A DNA stretch of 64,000 bases, taken from positions 434,001 through 498,000 of the forward strand of contig JADJWG010000004.1 of NCBI GenBank assembly GCA_016716475.1, written 5' to 3'. How positions within the stretch are numbered: the first letter of the stretch is position 1; every line of letters begins with the position of its first letter. The notes under the pieces are model-generated. The model saw only the letters and a program-made list of their open reading frames with translations, was not told the origin of the DNA and ran no database searches. Below are positions 54,843-63,959 of the stretch, piece by piece. The translations under genes were made by a program, and so were the position numbers. The stretch is from Phycisphaerales bacterium (GTDB lineage Bacteria > Planctomycetota > Phycisphaerae > UBA1845 > Fen-1342).

Positions 54843-56153
54843 TTAATAGAACAGGAACACCCACCAGTTCTTCATGGGCTTGCCGTCGTCGTCGCGGCAC
54901 GGATTATCCAGTCCGGGCATGCACTGCCGCCAATAAACCAGCCAGCGGCCCATGCAGTCCGGCGCGAGTTCGTGATACGCCTCAAAACGTGCCCGCTCGA
55001 ATTCGTGCACCCGGTCCTGGCCATCCGGACCGTTGCGCAGTCGCCAGTTCTCGATGGTCGTCTGTACGGTATAGGGGCTCACCAGGTCGTAATGGTTGCG
55101 CGCCCCCGGCGGGAAATGCACGTTGCCGCCCATCGCGACGTAGTTCTCGATCGTATGGGTCTTGCCGTCCTTGTGCATCACGAGCGTGGTCGGAGTCGGA
55201 TACTCGATCTTGTCGTCCGGGCCGACGGCGTACAGCCGGTCCACCGGGAACTCCGGAAACCGCGTATTCAGGTTGAACTCCGCGAATTCGTCGAAGTACT
55301 TCTTGAAGTACGGAATCGCGTTCGCGTTCGCCGTGCCTTCCAACGCATGGCCGAAGTTCTCCAGCGCGCAGCCCAGCCCACGGTTCGTATTGAACCACGA
55401 GATGCGAAAGCTCCGTCCGGACCAGGGCATGTCACGCGGGTGGCCGTTGCCGCTGCGGCCAAACCGTTCCGGGAGCGGCTTGAACGCCTCGTCGTAATAC
55501 TGCTTGAATTCGACGCTTTCGAACGCCGCGCCCTCGTCGTCATGCACCCCGTAGAACCAGAGTTCATGCACGAGGCCGGCGTGGATGAGCTCGTGCAGGT
55601 CGAGGTGGCGGTCGGGCTGCTCCGGGTCGACGAAGCCGTAGTGCCGCGCGAACTCCGGGCTGTAAAACGGTGCGTAGAGCGTGTTCTGGCGCGGACCACG
55701 GGGATACTTCGCACTGTTGCGTGCCGCGCGCCCCTCCGGGATCGGCATGTCACGCAGATCGACGTACTTCACCACCTCGTACTGCAGGAAAGCCGGTGCG
55801 TCGGGGTTCCTGAAACCGTGGTAGCGGGAGGACTCGGCCAGCGCGCGGATCGTTTCCTCGGTGCGCTGCTGAATCCAGGCCGGGTCGCGGTCATTTGAAA
55901 AGTTGAGCACGAGCAGGCGCGGCTTCAGCACGCGGATGCGGTCGTGGTGTTCGATGAGCCACGGATCGGAATTACGGTAGCTGACCCGGTTAGGCCAGAC
56001 GGAAAGGTCGTCCCCCAATCCGGGCGGGGGGGGCAGCTTCCGCGCCGCGGCGCGGGTGGCCTCCGCCGGGGCCGTGGTCTGGGCGGTGGTGAGGTCCGCG
56101 GCATGCCAGGCAAGTACGATCGTGAGGGTGAGGACGAAACAACTGAACCGCAT
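54843..56153 (-). CDS. Secreted protein of unknown function with HExxH motif
   Basis: 436 residues from ATG 56153 (GGAGGAG upstream), with a signal peptide (FVLTLTIVLAWHAADLTTAQ). At about residue 186 it has DLHELIHAGLVHELWFYG, an HExxH site with two further nearby residues (His, Glu) that could bind metal. Other visible blocks are WFNTNRGLGCALENFGHALEG and YVAMGGNVHFPPGARNHYD. The pattern suggests a secreted metalloprotein, perhaps a hydrolase, but no family was recognised. It stands alone between glgP and the RND pump genes. Confidence 0.72.
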   Translation of the reverse strand: MRFSCFVLTLTIVLAWHAADLTTAQTTAPAEATRAAARKLPPPPGLGDDLSVWPNRVSYRNSDPWLIEHHDRIRVLKPRLLVLNFSNDRDPAWIQQRTEETIRALAESSRYHGFRNPDAPAFLQYEVVKYVDLRDMPIPEGRAARNSAKYPRGPRQNTLYAPFYSPEFARHYGFVDPEQPDRHLDLHELIHAGLVHELWFYGVHDDEGAAFESVEFKQYYDEAFKPLPERFGRSGNGHPRDMPWSGRSFRISWFNTNRGLGCALENFGHALEGTANANAIPYFKKYFDEFAEFNLNTRFPEFPVDRLYAVGPDDKIEYPTPTTLVMHKDGKTHTIENYVAMGGNVHFPPGARNHYDLVSPYTVQTTIENWRLRNGPDGQDRVHEFERARFEAYHELAPDCMGRWLVYWRQCMPGLDNPCRDDDGKPMKNWWVFLFY

Positions 56154-56333
56154 CACGCGCTCCTCCGCTGCAACCTGACCCCCGGCGGGCACTTCGCCGC
56201 CACGACGCGGCCACGGTGTCCGGGCGGCATTTTAGCAGAACTCCGGGTGGTGCGGCGCCGGCGCGGAGAATGCACGGCGCAGCCCCCACGCGTGGTGCGG
56301 TGGCGGCCCCCCCTGGCGTCCGAGCCGCTACGA

Positions 56334-59300
56334 CTACGGTTCCCGCGTCGTCGTGGCCGGTGCTGGAGCTGCGCCGCCGCGCCACAGCCGCGCCAGCCAC
56401 CCTTGCGTGTCGAACACGATGCCGAGCACGCTCGGCACCAGTACCAGTGTCCCGATGGAACTCACCAGCAGGCCCACCACCATCACCGAGGCCAGCCCTC
56501 GATACAGCTCGCTGCCCGCCCCTGGCCACAACGCCAGCGGCAACTGCCCCGCGATCGTGGTCAGACTGGTCATGAAGATCGGGCGCAGGCGGGCGCTGAC
56601 GGCCGCGCGGATTGCGTCGCGTTGCGCCATGCCGTGCAGGCGCCAGTTCTGGAGCGCCTGGTCCACCAGCAGAATCGCGTTGTTCACGACGATGCCGACC
56701 AGGATCACGAACCCGAGGAAGGTCACCACATCGAGTTGCTGCACCGGCTGGCTGGTAGTCAGCAGCGTTCCCCAGTGGGCCAGTGACAACCCGAGGAAGC
56801 CCCCCAGGATCGCCAGCGGCACGCTGAACATGATCACGAAGGGATACACCCAACTCTCGTACAATGCCGCCATCAGCAGGTACACGATCAGCAGGGAAAG
56901 AAAAAAGCGGCTGGAGACGATGTTCAGCAGCGTCTTGAGATTCGGCCCTGTCCAGGCCCCGACCATCGTCTCGCGGGCGGTCTGCAGTTTGTCCGCGTTG
57001 CCCGTGAATTGCACGATCACGCTTGGGTGAATGCGCTCCGTCTCACGCAGCTTCGGCAGGATTCCATCGCGGATCTTCGTGAGCACCTCCTCGAGCGCAA
57101 GCGACTCCGGGGGTGTCACTTCCAGCGTTACCGCGCGCTGCCGTTCCACCCGGTAGATCGTCTCCAAAGCCGTCGTGTCCACCAGCCGCACCACGGACCC
57201 GAGCGGCACGATACCCGCCAGTGGTGTCGCGATCGGCACGTCGCGCAGGGCCTGGGTGGGCCGGTCGATCTGACCCTGCACCTTCAGGCGGATGTCGACC
57301 GTATCCCCGCCGGCGAAGCGGTAGTCGCCCACGTACGCCCCTTCCACGCACGCCGACAGGATGAACCCGACATCCCGGGCATTGAGGCCGACATCCGCGG
57401 CCCGCTCGCGATCCGGAAAGATTTGCAGCTCGGGGCGCCCCAGATCGAAGTTCGCCGGTGTCGCCCGTGGAAAGACCTTGAGTTCGTTCAACAACTCCAT
57501 TTGCAGCGCAGTCGCGGCTTCGCGCACGCGATCCAGGTCGTCGCCGCGCACCTGGATCTGGACATTGTTGCCGCCCGCGATTCGGAAGATCGAGGCCTGG
57601 TTGAAGATCGGGATGACGCCCGGAATCCGCGCGCCCGCCGATCGCAGCAGGTTCGCGAGCGGTCGCACGACCGCATCGTCCTGGCTCGCAGCGCCCATGA
57701 AGCAGCCCGTGCCGCGCACGACGAAAAAGAAATTCTGGATCAGCGGCGGTGGAGTGAGCTGCTCATTGCGGTCGCGCCGTGCCTGCAGATAGGCGCCGAG
57801 CCCCTGCCACAGCGATGGTAACGGCTGTCCTGCGACCCGGGCTTCGACCTCGGCCCGCCACTCCCGATCGAGCTCGGCTTTCTCCGGCGAGCCGGGCGCG
57901 ACTTCCCAGTAGCGATGAATGCGGTCTTCGACCATCAAGGCCATGCGGCGGAACTCGTCCACGCTGTAACCTGGCGGCGTGATCATGAACCCGAAGATCA
58001 GGTTGCGGTTGCCCTGCGGCAGGTAGCTGGTGGGCGGGACGAAGAACGGCACCAGCACGACGCACAGCATCACCATCACCCCCACGACCAGCCCGCGCCA
58101 GATGGGCCGCCCCTGGAGACCGCCAATGCGGGCACCCACCCACGCCGCTGTACGACTGACCCCGCCGGACACAGCGCTGCGCTGTGCGTCCGCGGGTAGG
58201 GCGGCCGCGGTGGGGCGCCGACCGATCGCCAGCAGCCGTGTGGCCAGCGTCGGGATGACCGTCAGGGAGATGACGAGCGAGAGCCCGACGGCGGCCACGG
58301 TGGCGATGGAGATGTCGAGGAAGAGCTGGCCGGCCTCCTCCCGCACAAAGATCACCGGGACGAAAACTGCGATGGTGGTGAGCGTGCTGGCAACGACCGC
58401 GCCCCAGACTTCCCGGGTCCCCTCGTAAGCCGCCTCGATCGCCCGCTTGCCCATCTGGAAATGGCGGTAGATGTTCTCGAGCACCACGATCGCATTGTCC
58501 ACCACCATGCCGACGGCGAACGCCATGCCTGCGAGCATGATGACGTTCATGGTGCGACCGAAGGACGCCACCAGCAGGAAGGTGCCGATGACCGAGACCG
58601 GAATGGCGATCGCCACGACGGCCGTCGCGCGCCAGTTGCGCAGGAACAGCAAGAGCACGCCGATCGCCAGCAGGCCGCCGACCACGATGTTGTTGCGCAC
58701 CATCGCGATGGCCTGGTCGATATAGACGGTTTCGTCGTAGACCTGCACGAGTTCCATGGATAAGCCGCGGGCCTGCAGCACGTCGGTATTGACGCGCTCA
58801 ATGGCGCTCCGCAGACCCCGCATGACTTCGATCACGTTCGCCCCCACCTCGCGCCGCACGGGAAACGCGAGCACGTATTGGCCCTTGTTGCGGACGAAGC
58901 CGAGCTGCTTCTTGAACCCGCTCTGGACCTGCGCGACGTCGCGTACGTAGACCGGCCCGCCGGGGGTGTAGGCCACGACCGTGTTCAGGATCTGGTCGAG
59001 GTCCTCGTACTGGCCGACGGTGCGTACCGAGTAATCCAGCTTGCCCTGGGCCATCGTGCCGGCGGAGCGGTTGATGTTCTGCTGCCGCAGGGCGGCGTCG
59101 AGCTGCTGGAAGGTGAGCCCGCGCGTCGCAAGCGCGCCGGAATCCACGAAGATTTCGATCTCGCGCTCGCGCCCACCGAAGACGTCCGTCGACCCGACGC
59201 CCGGCACGCGGTCGAGATACGGCTTGATGTAATCCTCGGCGAAGTCACGCAGCTTGGGAGTGTCGACGTCCGAGCCGTCCCGGGTGTACAGCACCAGCCA

Positions 59301-59717
59301 GGCGATGGGTGAATCCGCCGCCGCATCCGTGGCGACCACAGTGGGCTGCTCGACCTCGAGCGGATAGCCGGACACTTGCCGCAGCTTGTCGGTGACGTCG
59401 CGCAGCGCGGTGTCCTTGTTCACGTCGTTGTAGAACTCCAGTTCGATCTCGGCGCGGTTGTCGAACGACGAGCTGCGCATCTCGCGCAGCCCCTGCACAC
59501 TGCGGAGTTGCTCCTCCTGGCGCTCCACCACTTCGCGTTCGACTTCCTGCGGCGTGGCACCGGTCCAGCGGGTCTCGACCTTGATTACCGGAATGTCGAC
59601 GTTGGGTGTGAGTTGCACCGGAATGTTGAACAACGCCAGCACGCCGAACAACACGATGTAAAGAACACCGACCGAGACCGCGACCGGCCGTGCGATGCAG
59701 AACTGGATGATGCTCAC
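56334..59717 (-). CDS. RND efflux transporter, AcrB/HAE1 type
   Basis: The inner-membrane proton-driven pump of a tripartite efflux system. 1127 residues, slightly above the family's usual 1030-1050. It has twelve membrane segments, two large periplasmic loops and the N-terminal IARPVAVSVGVLYIVLFG. In TM4 the segment AFAVGMVVDNAIVVLENI carries the proton-relay aspartate. The start overlaps the stop of the fusion-protein gene by 4 nt (ATGA). No outer-membrane TolC partner is encoded in the window. Confidence 0.95.
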   Translation of the reverse strand: MSIIQFCIARPVAVSVGVLYIVLFGVLALFNIPVQLTPNVDIPVIKVETRWTGATPQEVEREVVERQEEQLRSVQGLREMRSSSFDNRAEIELEFYNDVNKDTALRDVTDKLRQVSGYPLEVEQPTVVATDAAADSPIAWLVLYTRDGSDVDTPKLRDFAEDYIKPYLDRVPGVGSTDVFGGREREIEIFVDSGALATRGLTFQQLDAALRQQNINRSAGTMAQGKLDYSVRTVGQYEDLDQILNTVVAYTPGGPVYVRDVAQVQSGFKKQLGFVRNKGQYVLAFPVRREVGANVIEVMRGLRSAIERVNTDVLQARGLSMELVQVYDETVYIDQAIAMVRNNIVVGGLLAIGVLLLFLRNWRATAVVAIAIPVSVIGTFLLVASFGRTMNVIMLAGMAFAVGMVVDNAIVVLENIYRHFQMGKRAIEAAYEGTREVWGAVVASTLTTIAVFVPVIFVREEAGQLFLDISIATVAAVGLSLVISLTVIPTLATRLLAIGRRPTAAALPADAQRSAVSGGVSRTAAWVGARIGGLQGRPIWRGLVVGVMVMLCVVLVPFFVPPTSYLPQGNRNLIFGFMITPPGYSVDEFRRMALMVEDRIHRYWEVAPGSPEKAELDREWRAEVEARVAGQPLPSLWQGLGAYLQARRDRNEQLTPPPLIQNFFFVVRGTGCFMGAASQDDAVVRPLANLLRSAGARIPGVIPIFNQASIFRIAGGNNVQIQVRGDDLDRVREAATALQMELLNELKVFPRATPANFDLGRPELQIFPDRERAADVGLNARDVGFILSACVEGAYVGDYRFAGGDTVDIRLKVQGQIDRPTQALRDVPIATPLAGIVPLGSVVRLVDTTALETIYRVERQRAVTLEVTPPESLALEEVLTKIRDGILPKLRETERIHPSVIVQFTGNADKLQTARETMVGAWTGPNLKTLLNIVSSRFFLSLLIVYLLMAALYESWVYPFVIMFSVPLAILGGFLGLSLAHWGTLLTTSQPVQQLDVVTFLGFVILVGIVVNNAILLVDQALQNWRLHGMAQRDAIRAAVSARLRPIFMTSLTTIAGQLPLALWPGAGSELYRGLASVMVVGLLVSSIGTLVLVPSVLGIVFDTQGWLARLWRGGAAPAPATTTREP

Positions 59718-61051
59718 GAACGATCCGCTCCCTGGTTGGACGTGGCCGGCTCACCGGCCGAGCGCGCGCCGGGCAGTTGTTGCGGCAGGATCTCCTCCAT
59801 CGGGCGCGGAATGACGGGACCCGGGATCAGGCGCTCGTTGGCCCGGGCCACGACCACGTCACCCGCCTGCAAGCCGGTACCCTGCACTTCAATCTCGCCA
59901 CCGATCTCAAGCCCTGTGGTGACCGGGAGGGGGCTGGCAATCGCCTGGCCCTCCGGACCGGGCCTTACAAGCATGACGCGCTTGCCGGTCGGGTCCGCGA
60001 CGATGGCATCCTTATTCACCATCAGGCGCGTCGCGCTGGGGCCGGACGGCACGTAGGTCCAGACGAACATCCCCGGCAGCAGGGTTCTGTCCGTGTTTGG
60101 CAGGTCGACCTCGACCGGGAAGGTGCGCGCTGCCGGGGATGCCTGCGGGATGATGCGGCTGATCTGCGCCGCGAGGGACTTGCGCAGCGCCTCGACTTCG
60201 ACCGTGGCCGGGGCTCCGCGCTGTGCGAACATGATGGCGCTCTCCGGCACATCCACGCGCACCTTCACCGTGTCGAGCGCAATGAACTCGCACACGGCGC
60301 CGCCCTCGCCGAGCCACTCGCCGGTATCGGTGCGCTTCGACACGACGGCGCCGGCGAAGGGGGCCCGTACGACCGTGCGATCGTACTCGCGCTGCAGCCG
60401 TGCTACGACGGCCTTCTGGGCGGCCACGGCCTGCCGCGCGCGGGCCAGGACCTCGGGACGCGTACCATTGCGGGCTCGATCGAGTTGTGCGCGGGCCTGG
60501 GCGAGCCGCCCACGATTGGCGAGATAATCCATCTCGGCGTCGAAAAACTCTTTGAAGCTGGACTGCTGCCGTTCATGAAGCCCGCGCAACCGCTCCAGGT
60601 CGAACTCCGCTTTCCTCAACAGTGCTTCCACTTCGGCCACCACGGCCTCCAGCCGGGCGAGGTCCTCGGGCCGCTCCCCGTTTTCAAGTTCCTCGAGCTC
60701 CGCAGAGAGCGCCTGGAGCGTGGCCTCGGCTTCTTGCAGACGGTACTCGGCGACGGCGTCATCCAGCCGGCACAGCACGTCCCCCGCCTGCAGATACTGC
60801 CCCTCTTCCGCCTCGAACGCGGCGACCACGCCGGAGACTTCCGACGCGACGACCACCGCTCGATCCGGCCGAATGGAACCGACCAGCCGCAGGGACGGCG
60901 GGATCGTACGCTCTTGCACCGTGGTTACGGCGACCATCGTGGGCGGGCGCTGCTGGGCGCTGGCCACAGACAGACCCGCGGCACAGACGAGAAGCACCCC
61001 GAGGGAATGGGGCCGACGACCGGTTGTTCTACTCATGGTGCGCAATTCCAT
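59714..61051 (-). CDS. RND efflux membrane fusion protein (AcrA/MFP family)
   Basis: The periplasmic adaptor linking the RND pump to an outer-membrane channel. About 445 residues from ATG 61051, or 440 from ATG 61036; both open the same signal peptide (GVLLVCAAGLSVASA). Domains in order: lipoyl half (GSIRPDRAVVVASEVSG, GQYLQAGDVLCRLDD), a long alpha-helical hairpin (about 110-225), the second lipoyl half (VVRAPFAGAVVSKR) and a beta-barrel region. It is the first gene of the pump operon. Confidence 0.94.
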   Translation of the reverse strand: MELRTMSRTTGRRPHSLGVLLVCAAGLSVASAQQRPPTMVAVTTVQERTIPPSLRLVGSIRPDRAVVVASEVSGVVAAFEAEEGQYLQAGDVLCRLDDAVAEYRLQEAEATLQALSAELEELENGERPEDLARLEAVVAEVEALLRKAEFDLERLRGLHERQQSSFKEFFDAEMDYLANRGRLAQARAQLDRARNGTRPEVLARARQAVAAQKAVVARLQREYDRTVVRAPFAGAVVSKRTDTGEWLGEGGAVCEFIALDTVKVRVDVPESAIMFAQRGAPATVEVEALRKSLAAQISRIIPQASPAARTFPVEVDLPNTDRTLLPGMFVWTYVPSGPSATRLMVNKDAIVADPTGKRVMLVRPGPEGQAIASPLPVTTGLEIGGEIEVQGTGLQAGDVVVARANERLIPGPVIPRPMEEILPQQLPGARSAGEPATSNQGADRS

Positions 61052-61092
61052 GCCCCGCCGGTGGGCGGACGTTCGGGCGGGCTCGACGCGGG

Positions 61093-61121
61093 ATTCTAGG
61101 AGCCCCTCCGCCAATCGACAA
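61093..61121 (-). promoter_or_regulatory. Promoter of the RND efflux operon
   Basis: On the minus strand, -35 TTGTCG (61116-61121) and -10 TAGAAT (61093-61098) with an ideal 17-bp spacer; the leader is about 35-50 nt. Confidence 0.6.
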
Positions 61122-61171
61122 CCAGCCGGTAGGCGGCTTCGACATCGGCGGATGCGGCACACCGGATGGGG

Positions 61172-62836
61172 TCAGTAGCCGGCGGCCTGACCGTCCTTCC
61201 GCGATTCTGTCGCCCCATGCAGCACCCCGGTTACGGCGTCGCGCAGAATCGCCTGATACCCGCCGAACACGCCGGGGCGCTCGACCAGTACGTGCCCGCG
61301 CCCCTCAAGTTCATGGCGCACGGGTGCTGCCACGCCCGCTTCAAGCGCCACGCTGCCGCCGTCCGTCATGGTCTCACCGGTCGGCGTCGACGAGCCGGAG
61401 TGATGACAGCGGGCGGAGTCCCCCGCCGCCTGCAAGTCCATGCCATGTTCGAGCAGGTTACAAAGGATTTGCACCTGTCCCTGTGGCTGCATGTCGCCGC
61501 CCATGACGCCGAAGCACAGCCATGCTTCGCCGTGGCGCGTCACGAAACCGGGGATGATCGTGTGGAACGGGCGTTTGCCGGGTGCGAGGACATTCGGATG
61601 CCGCTCGTCCAGCGCAAAGAGTTCGCCGCGATTCTGGAGGCAAAAACCCATGCCGTCGGGACACAAACCGGAGCCGAACCCGCGGTAGTTACTCTGGATG
61701 AGGGAGACCATGTTCCCGGCATCGTCGGCCGTTGCAAGGTAGGCCGTATCACTGTCGCGCAGGTGTGCGTCGGCCGCGGTAACGGCGATTTCCCCCGGCG
61801 GCAGCGCCCGGCTGGCGCGCTCACCGAGCAGTTTGCGGCGCTCCTCCGCATAACCCTTCGAGATCAGACGCTCCCATGGCACCCGGACGAAATCTGGATC
61901 GGCGTAGTAGCGTGCTCGATCTTCGTAGGCGATCTTCTTCGCCTCGATCAACAGATGCAGGTACGCGGAGCTGTTGTGACCGAGCTTCCCAAGCGGGTAA
62001 GGTTCGAGAAGGTTAAGCATCTGCAGCACGGCGAGACCTTGGCCGTTGGGGGGCAGCGCCCAGATCTCGCACCCACGGAAGGTGGTCGTGTGCGGAGTCA
62101 CCCACGTCGAAGTGTGCGTGGCCAGATCGTGCGTTCCCAGGTACGCCCCCACGCGTGCGCAGAATGTACCGAGACGTGCCGCGAGTTCACCACGATAGAA
62201 CGCAGCGCTACCGGCCGTTGCGATCGTAGCCAGCGTGTCGGCGAGGCCGGGGTTGGTAAAGACCTCGCCGCAGCGCGGTGCGCGCCCCTTCGGTAAAAAC
62301 GTCTCTGCGAATCCCGGCAGTGCACCAAGAATTCGCCCGCCGTGCTCCCAATCCCGCGCGATTACCTCGGTGACGGGGAACCCCTCGCGGGCATAAGCGA
62401 TGGCCGGCGCCAGCACATCGGACCAGGACAGCCGACCGAAACGCGCGTGCAATTCCGCCCACCCAGCTACACAGCCCGGTACACTCACAGGCAGCGGTCC
62501 GTGCGGTGGAATGGCCGTCAGCCGCTGCGCTCGGCACACGTCGATCGTCAGCGCGCGCGGGGCGCGACCACTCGCATTGAGACCGTGCAGACGCCGGGCA
62601 GCCCCTTCCCAGACCAGCGCGAAGAGATCTCCACCGATCCCGCAGCTCGTGGGCTCGACCAATCCCAGCACCGCATTGGCCCCGATGGCTGCATCAACCG
62701 CTGACCCCCCGGCTTGCAGCAGCCGCAGTGCGGTCTGGGTCGCCAGGGGCTGGCTGGTTGCGGCCATGCCACGGCGCGCGAGGACTACGCTGCGTGTAGC
62801 CGGCCTCACCCCCCACGGACAATAAGAACCCGTCAT
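61172..62836 (-). CDS. Gamma-glutamyltransferase-family N-terminal nucleophile hydrolase
   Basis: 554 residues; ATG 62836 has GGAGG 9 nt upstream. Family blocks: AATSQPLATQTALRLLQAGG, AAIGANAVLGLVEPTSCGIGG, ALPPNGQG and the self-cleavage region SDTAYLATADDAGNM, where the Thr of DT would be the processed nucleophile. Then come IQSNYRGFGSG and GVMGGDMQPQGQ. No signal peptide is visible, so it may be cytoplasmic and closer to the YwrD-like branch than to secreted glutathione-cleaving GGT. It follows the small zinc-ribbon gene after 65 bp and may be co-transcribed with it. Confidence 0.9.
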   Translation of the reverse strand: MTGSYCPWGVRPATRSVVLARRGMAATSQPLATQTALRLLQAGGSAVDAAIGANAVLGLVEPTSCGIGGDLFALVWEGAARRLHGLNASGRAPRALTIDVCRAQRLTAIPPHGPLPVSVPGCVAGWAELHARFGRLSWSDVLAPAIAYAREGFPVTEVIARDWEHGGRILGALPGFAETFLPKGRAPRCGEVFTNPGLADTLATIATAGSAAFYRGELAARLGTFCARVGAYLGTHDLATHTSTWVTPHTTTFRGCEIWALPPNGQGLAVLQMLNLLEPYPLGKLGHNSSAYLHLLIEAKKIAYEDRARYYADPDFVRVPWERLISKGYAEERRKLLGERASRALPPGEIAVTAADAHLRDSDTAYLATADDAGNMVSLIQSNYRGFGSGLCPDGMGFCLQNRGELFALDERHPNVLAPGKRPFHTIIPGFVTRHGEAWLCFGVMGGDMQPQGQVQILCNLLEHGMDLQAAGDSARCHHSGSSTPTGETMTDGGSVALEAGVAAPVRHELEGRGHVLVERPGVFGGYQAILRDAVTGVLHGATESRKDGQAAGY

Positions 62837-62901
62837 GGACGCATCCTCCGCAACCGGCCACAGGCCGGGGGTGTTGGTGCGACCGGAAGAGTAATCAAGC
62901 G

Positions 62902-63459
62902 CTACTGCTCGTCTTCGGTGCCGGCGGCGCGTCGCTGCCGGGCTCCCCCGCGGGCCGAACGCGCTTTCTCTTCCGGATCGATCGCCTGCACGACGGCGTG
63001 ATCATCGGGGAAGCGTTCACGGAGGCGTGGCAGGAGTGTCTGGAGTGTTTCCACTTCTACGGGTTGCAGATTCGGCGTGATGCACTGCGGATCGCGGAGC
63101 CACTCCTTCCATTGTACGAGGGGGACGCGAATGTCGCTCCCAACGGTCATGAGGCGCACCGCTGCCTCTTCGACCGGGGGTTCCGGGTTGACGGAGATGA
63201 AAATCTGGTCGTCGGCGCAGGCCGTCCACCAGAACGGGTTCCGCCGGTTCGCGACCACCCACGCCTGTACGTATGACTGCGCGAAGCGTGGCCGCTCCGA
63301 CCAATCAGCATAGCAGGACCAGTGCAGCGGTAAATTGGCGTACTTGGCGAGCGGATCACGCGGCGAAAGGAAATCACCCGTGGCGCGGAAGAACGGCTCC
63401 AATGGATCGAGTGCGCCTGTGCATAAGGCACAGGAAAGCGGTGGCAGCTTCAGGTTCAT
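62902..63459 (-). CDS. Small cytoplasmic protein with CxxC/HxxC zinc-ribbon-like start
   Basis: 185 residues from ATG 63459. The N-terminal CALCTGALDPLEPF and the later LHWSCYADW place Cys-Cys and His-Cys pairs that could bind zinc. The rest is acidic with many Trp and Pro residues and ends in a basic-acidic tail. No family was recognised; similar small 'CxxC' proteins occur in planctomycete genomes. It has its own promoter candidate at 63565. Confidence 0.7.
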   Translation of the reverse strand: MNLKLPPLSCALCTGALDPLEPFFRATGDFLSPRDPLAKYANLPLHWSCYADWSERPRFAQSYVQAWVVANRRNPFWWTACADDQIFISVNPEPPVEEAAVRLMTVGSDIRVPLVQWKEWLRDPQCITPNLQPVEVETLQTLLPRLRERFPDDHAVVQAIDPEEKARSARGGARQRRAAGTEDEQ

Positions 63460-63564
63460 GGCTCTGACCTGCCGGGCGCACCCACCGACTTTTGTCGCTG
63501 GTTGCACGCCCCATACGAGACTTCGGCCCGCGCTCGGCTACCGACTGACTGGCGCTCGTGCGGG

Positions 63565-63593
63565 AGTATATCGTTTGAGGCGGGGTGTGCCGA
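63565..63593 (-). promoter_or_regulatory. Promoter of the small zinc-ribbon-like gene
   Basis: On the minus strand, -35 TCGGCA (63588-63593) and -10 TATACT (63565-63570) with a 17-bp spacer; the leader is about 100 nt before ATG 63459. Confidence 0.5.
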
Positions 63594-63664
63594 CCTTTGC
63601 AGCACGGTTTGAAGCGAGCTGGCGACACACCCAAGTTGCGGCCCCCCACATGCGGCAACATCCC

Positions 63665-63725
63665 ATAATAAAGAGGGCACCGAGTGCCGTGCGGCAGCCC
63701 GGTGCTCTCCGGAGGGGAAAGAAGC
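63665..63725 (-). ncRNA. Candidate small RNA (about 60 nt)
   Basis: On the minus strand a strong promoter (63732-63759) is followed within 20 nt by a C-rich single-stranded stretch (TTTCCCCTCC, an anti-Shine-Dalgarno-like sequence) and then a 10-bp hairpin closing in TTTATTAT. The unit would make a transcript of about 60 nt. A separate promoter for the next gene lies further downstream, so the unit is not needed to express that gene. It could instead be a leader with attenuator. Confidence 0.5.
63673..63709 (-). terminator. Rho-independent terminator of the candidate sRNA
   Basis: On the minus strand GAGAGCACCG (63700-63709) pairs with CGGTGCCCTC (63673-63682), ten pairs with one G-U; an inner GCCG/CGGC helix is possible. 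It is followed by TCTTTATTAT. There is no T-tract on the plus strand, so the direction is leftward. Confidence 0.65.
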
Positions 63726-63731
63726 GTGCGT

Positions 63732-63759
63732 ACTTTACCTGTTGCTCACGTCCTGTCAA
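63732..63759 (-). promoter_or_regulatory. Promoter of the candidate sRNA
   Basis: On the minus strand, perfect -35 TTGACA (63754-63759) and -10 TAAAGT (63732-63737), 16-bp spacer: one of the best promoter matches in the window. The predicted start is near 63725. Confidence 0.6.
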
Positions 63760-63959
63760 CCAAAACTTATCGGCCCCTCGGATTTTTTTCGAAAAGTAGG
63801 TCGCGATCTCCACCGGGAGTTGCTACCTTCTCTCTAAATGATTTTGCACGATCGACTTAAGGGCAGATTCACAACGCACAATGGACCGCTCAAGTCCCCT
63901 TTCAGGCACCCTGCCGGAGCACCGGCGCTTGACCGGACCGGGAACGGCAGGAGTGGAAC

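Larger units (their letters stand above)
63460..63959. other. 500-bp intergenic region containing a promoter, a candidate sRNA and a gene leader
   Basis: No protein gene is supported here. The left part carries the promoter of the small zinc-ribbon-like gene; the middle carries a complete minus-strand promoter-terminator unit. The right part (63760-63959) includes a T-run (63783-63789) and leads to the gene that starts at 63960; nothing else is recognised there. Confidence 0.6.

Noticed and set aside
54387..55898. 503-codon plus-strand frame spanning the glgP start and the HELIH gene
   Set aside because: Antisense to two supported genes that have good ribosome-binding sites.
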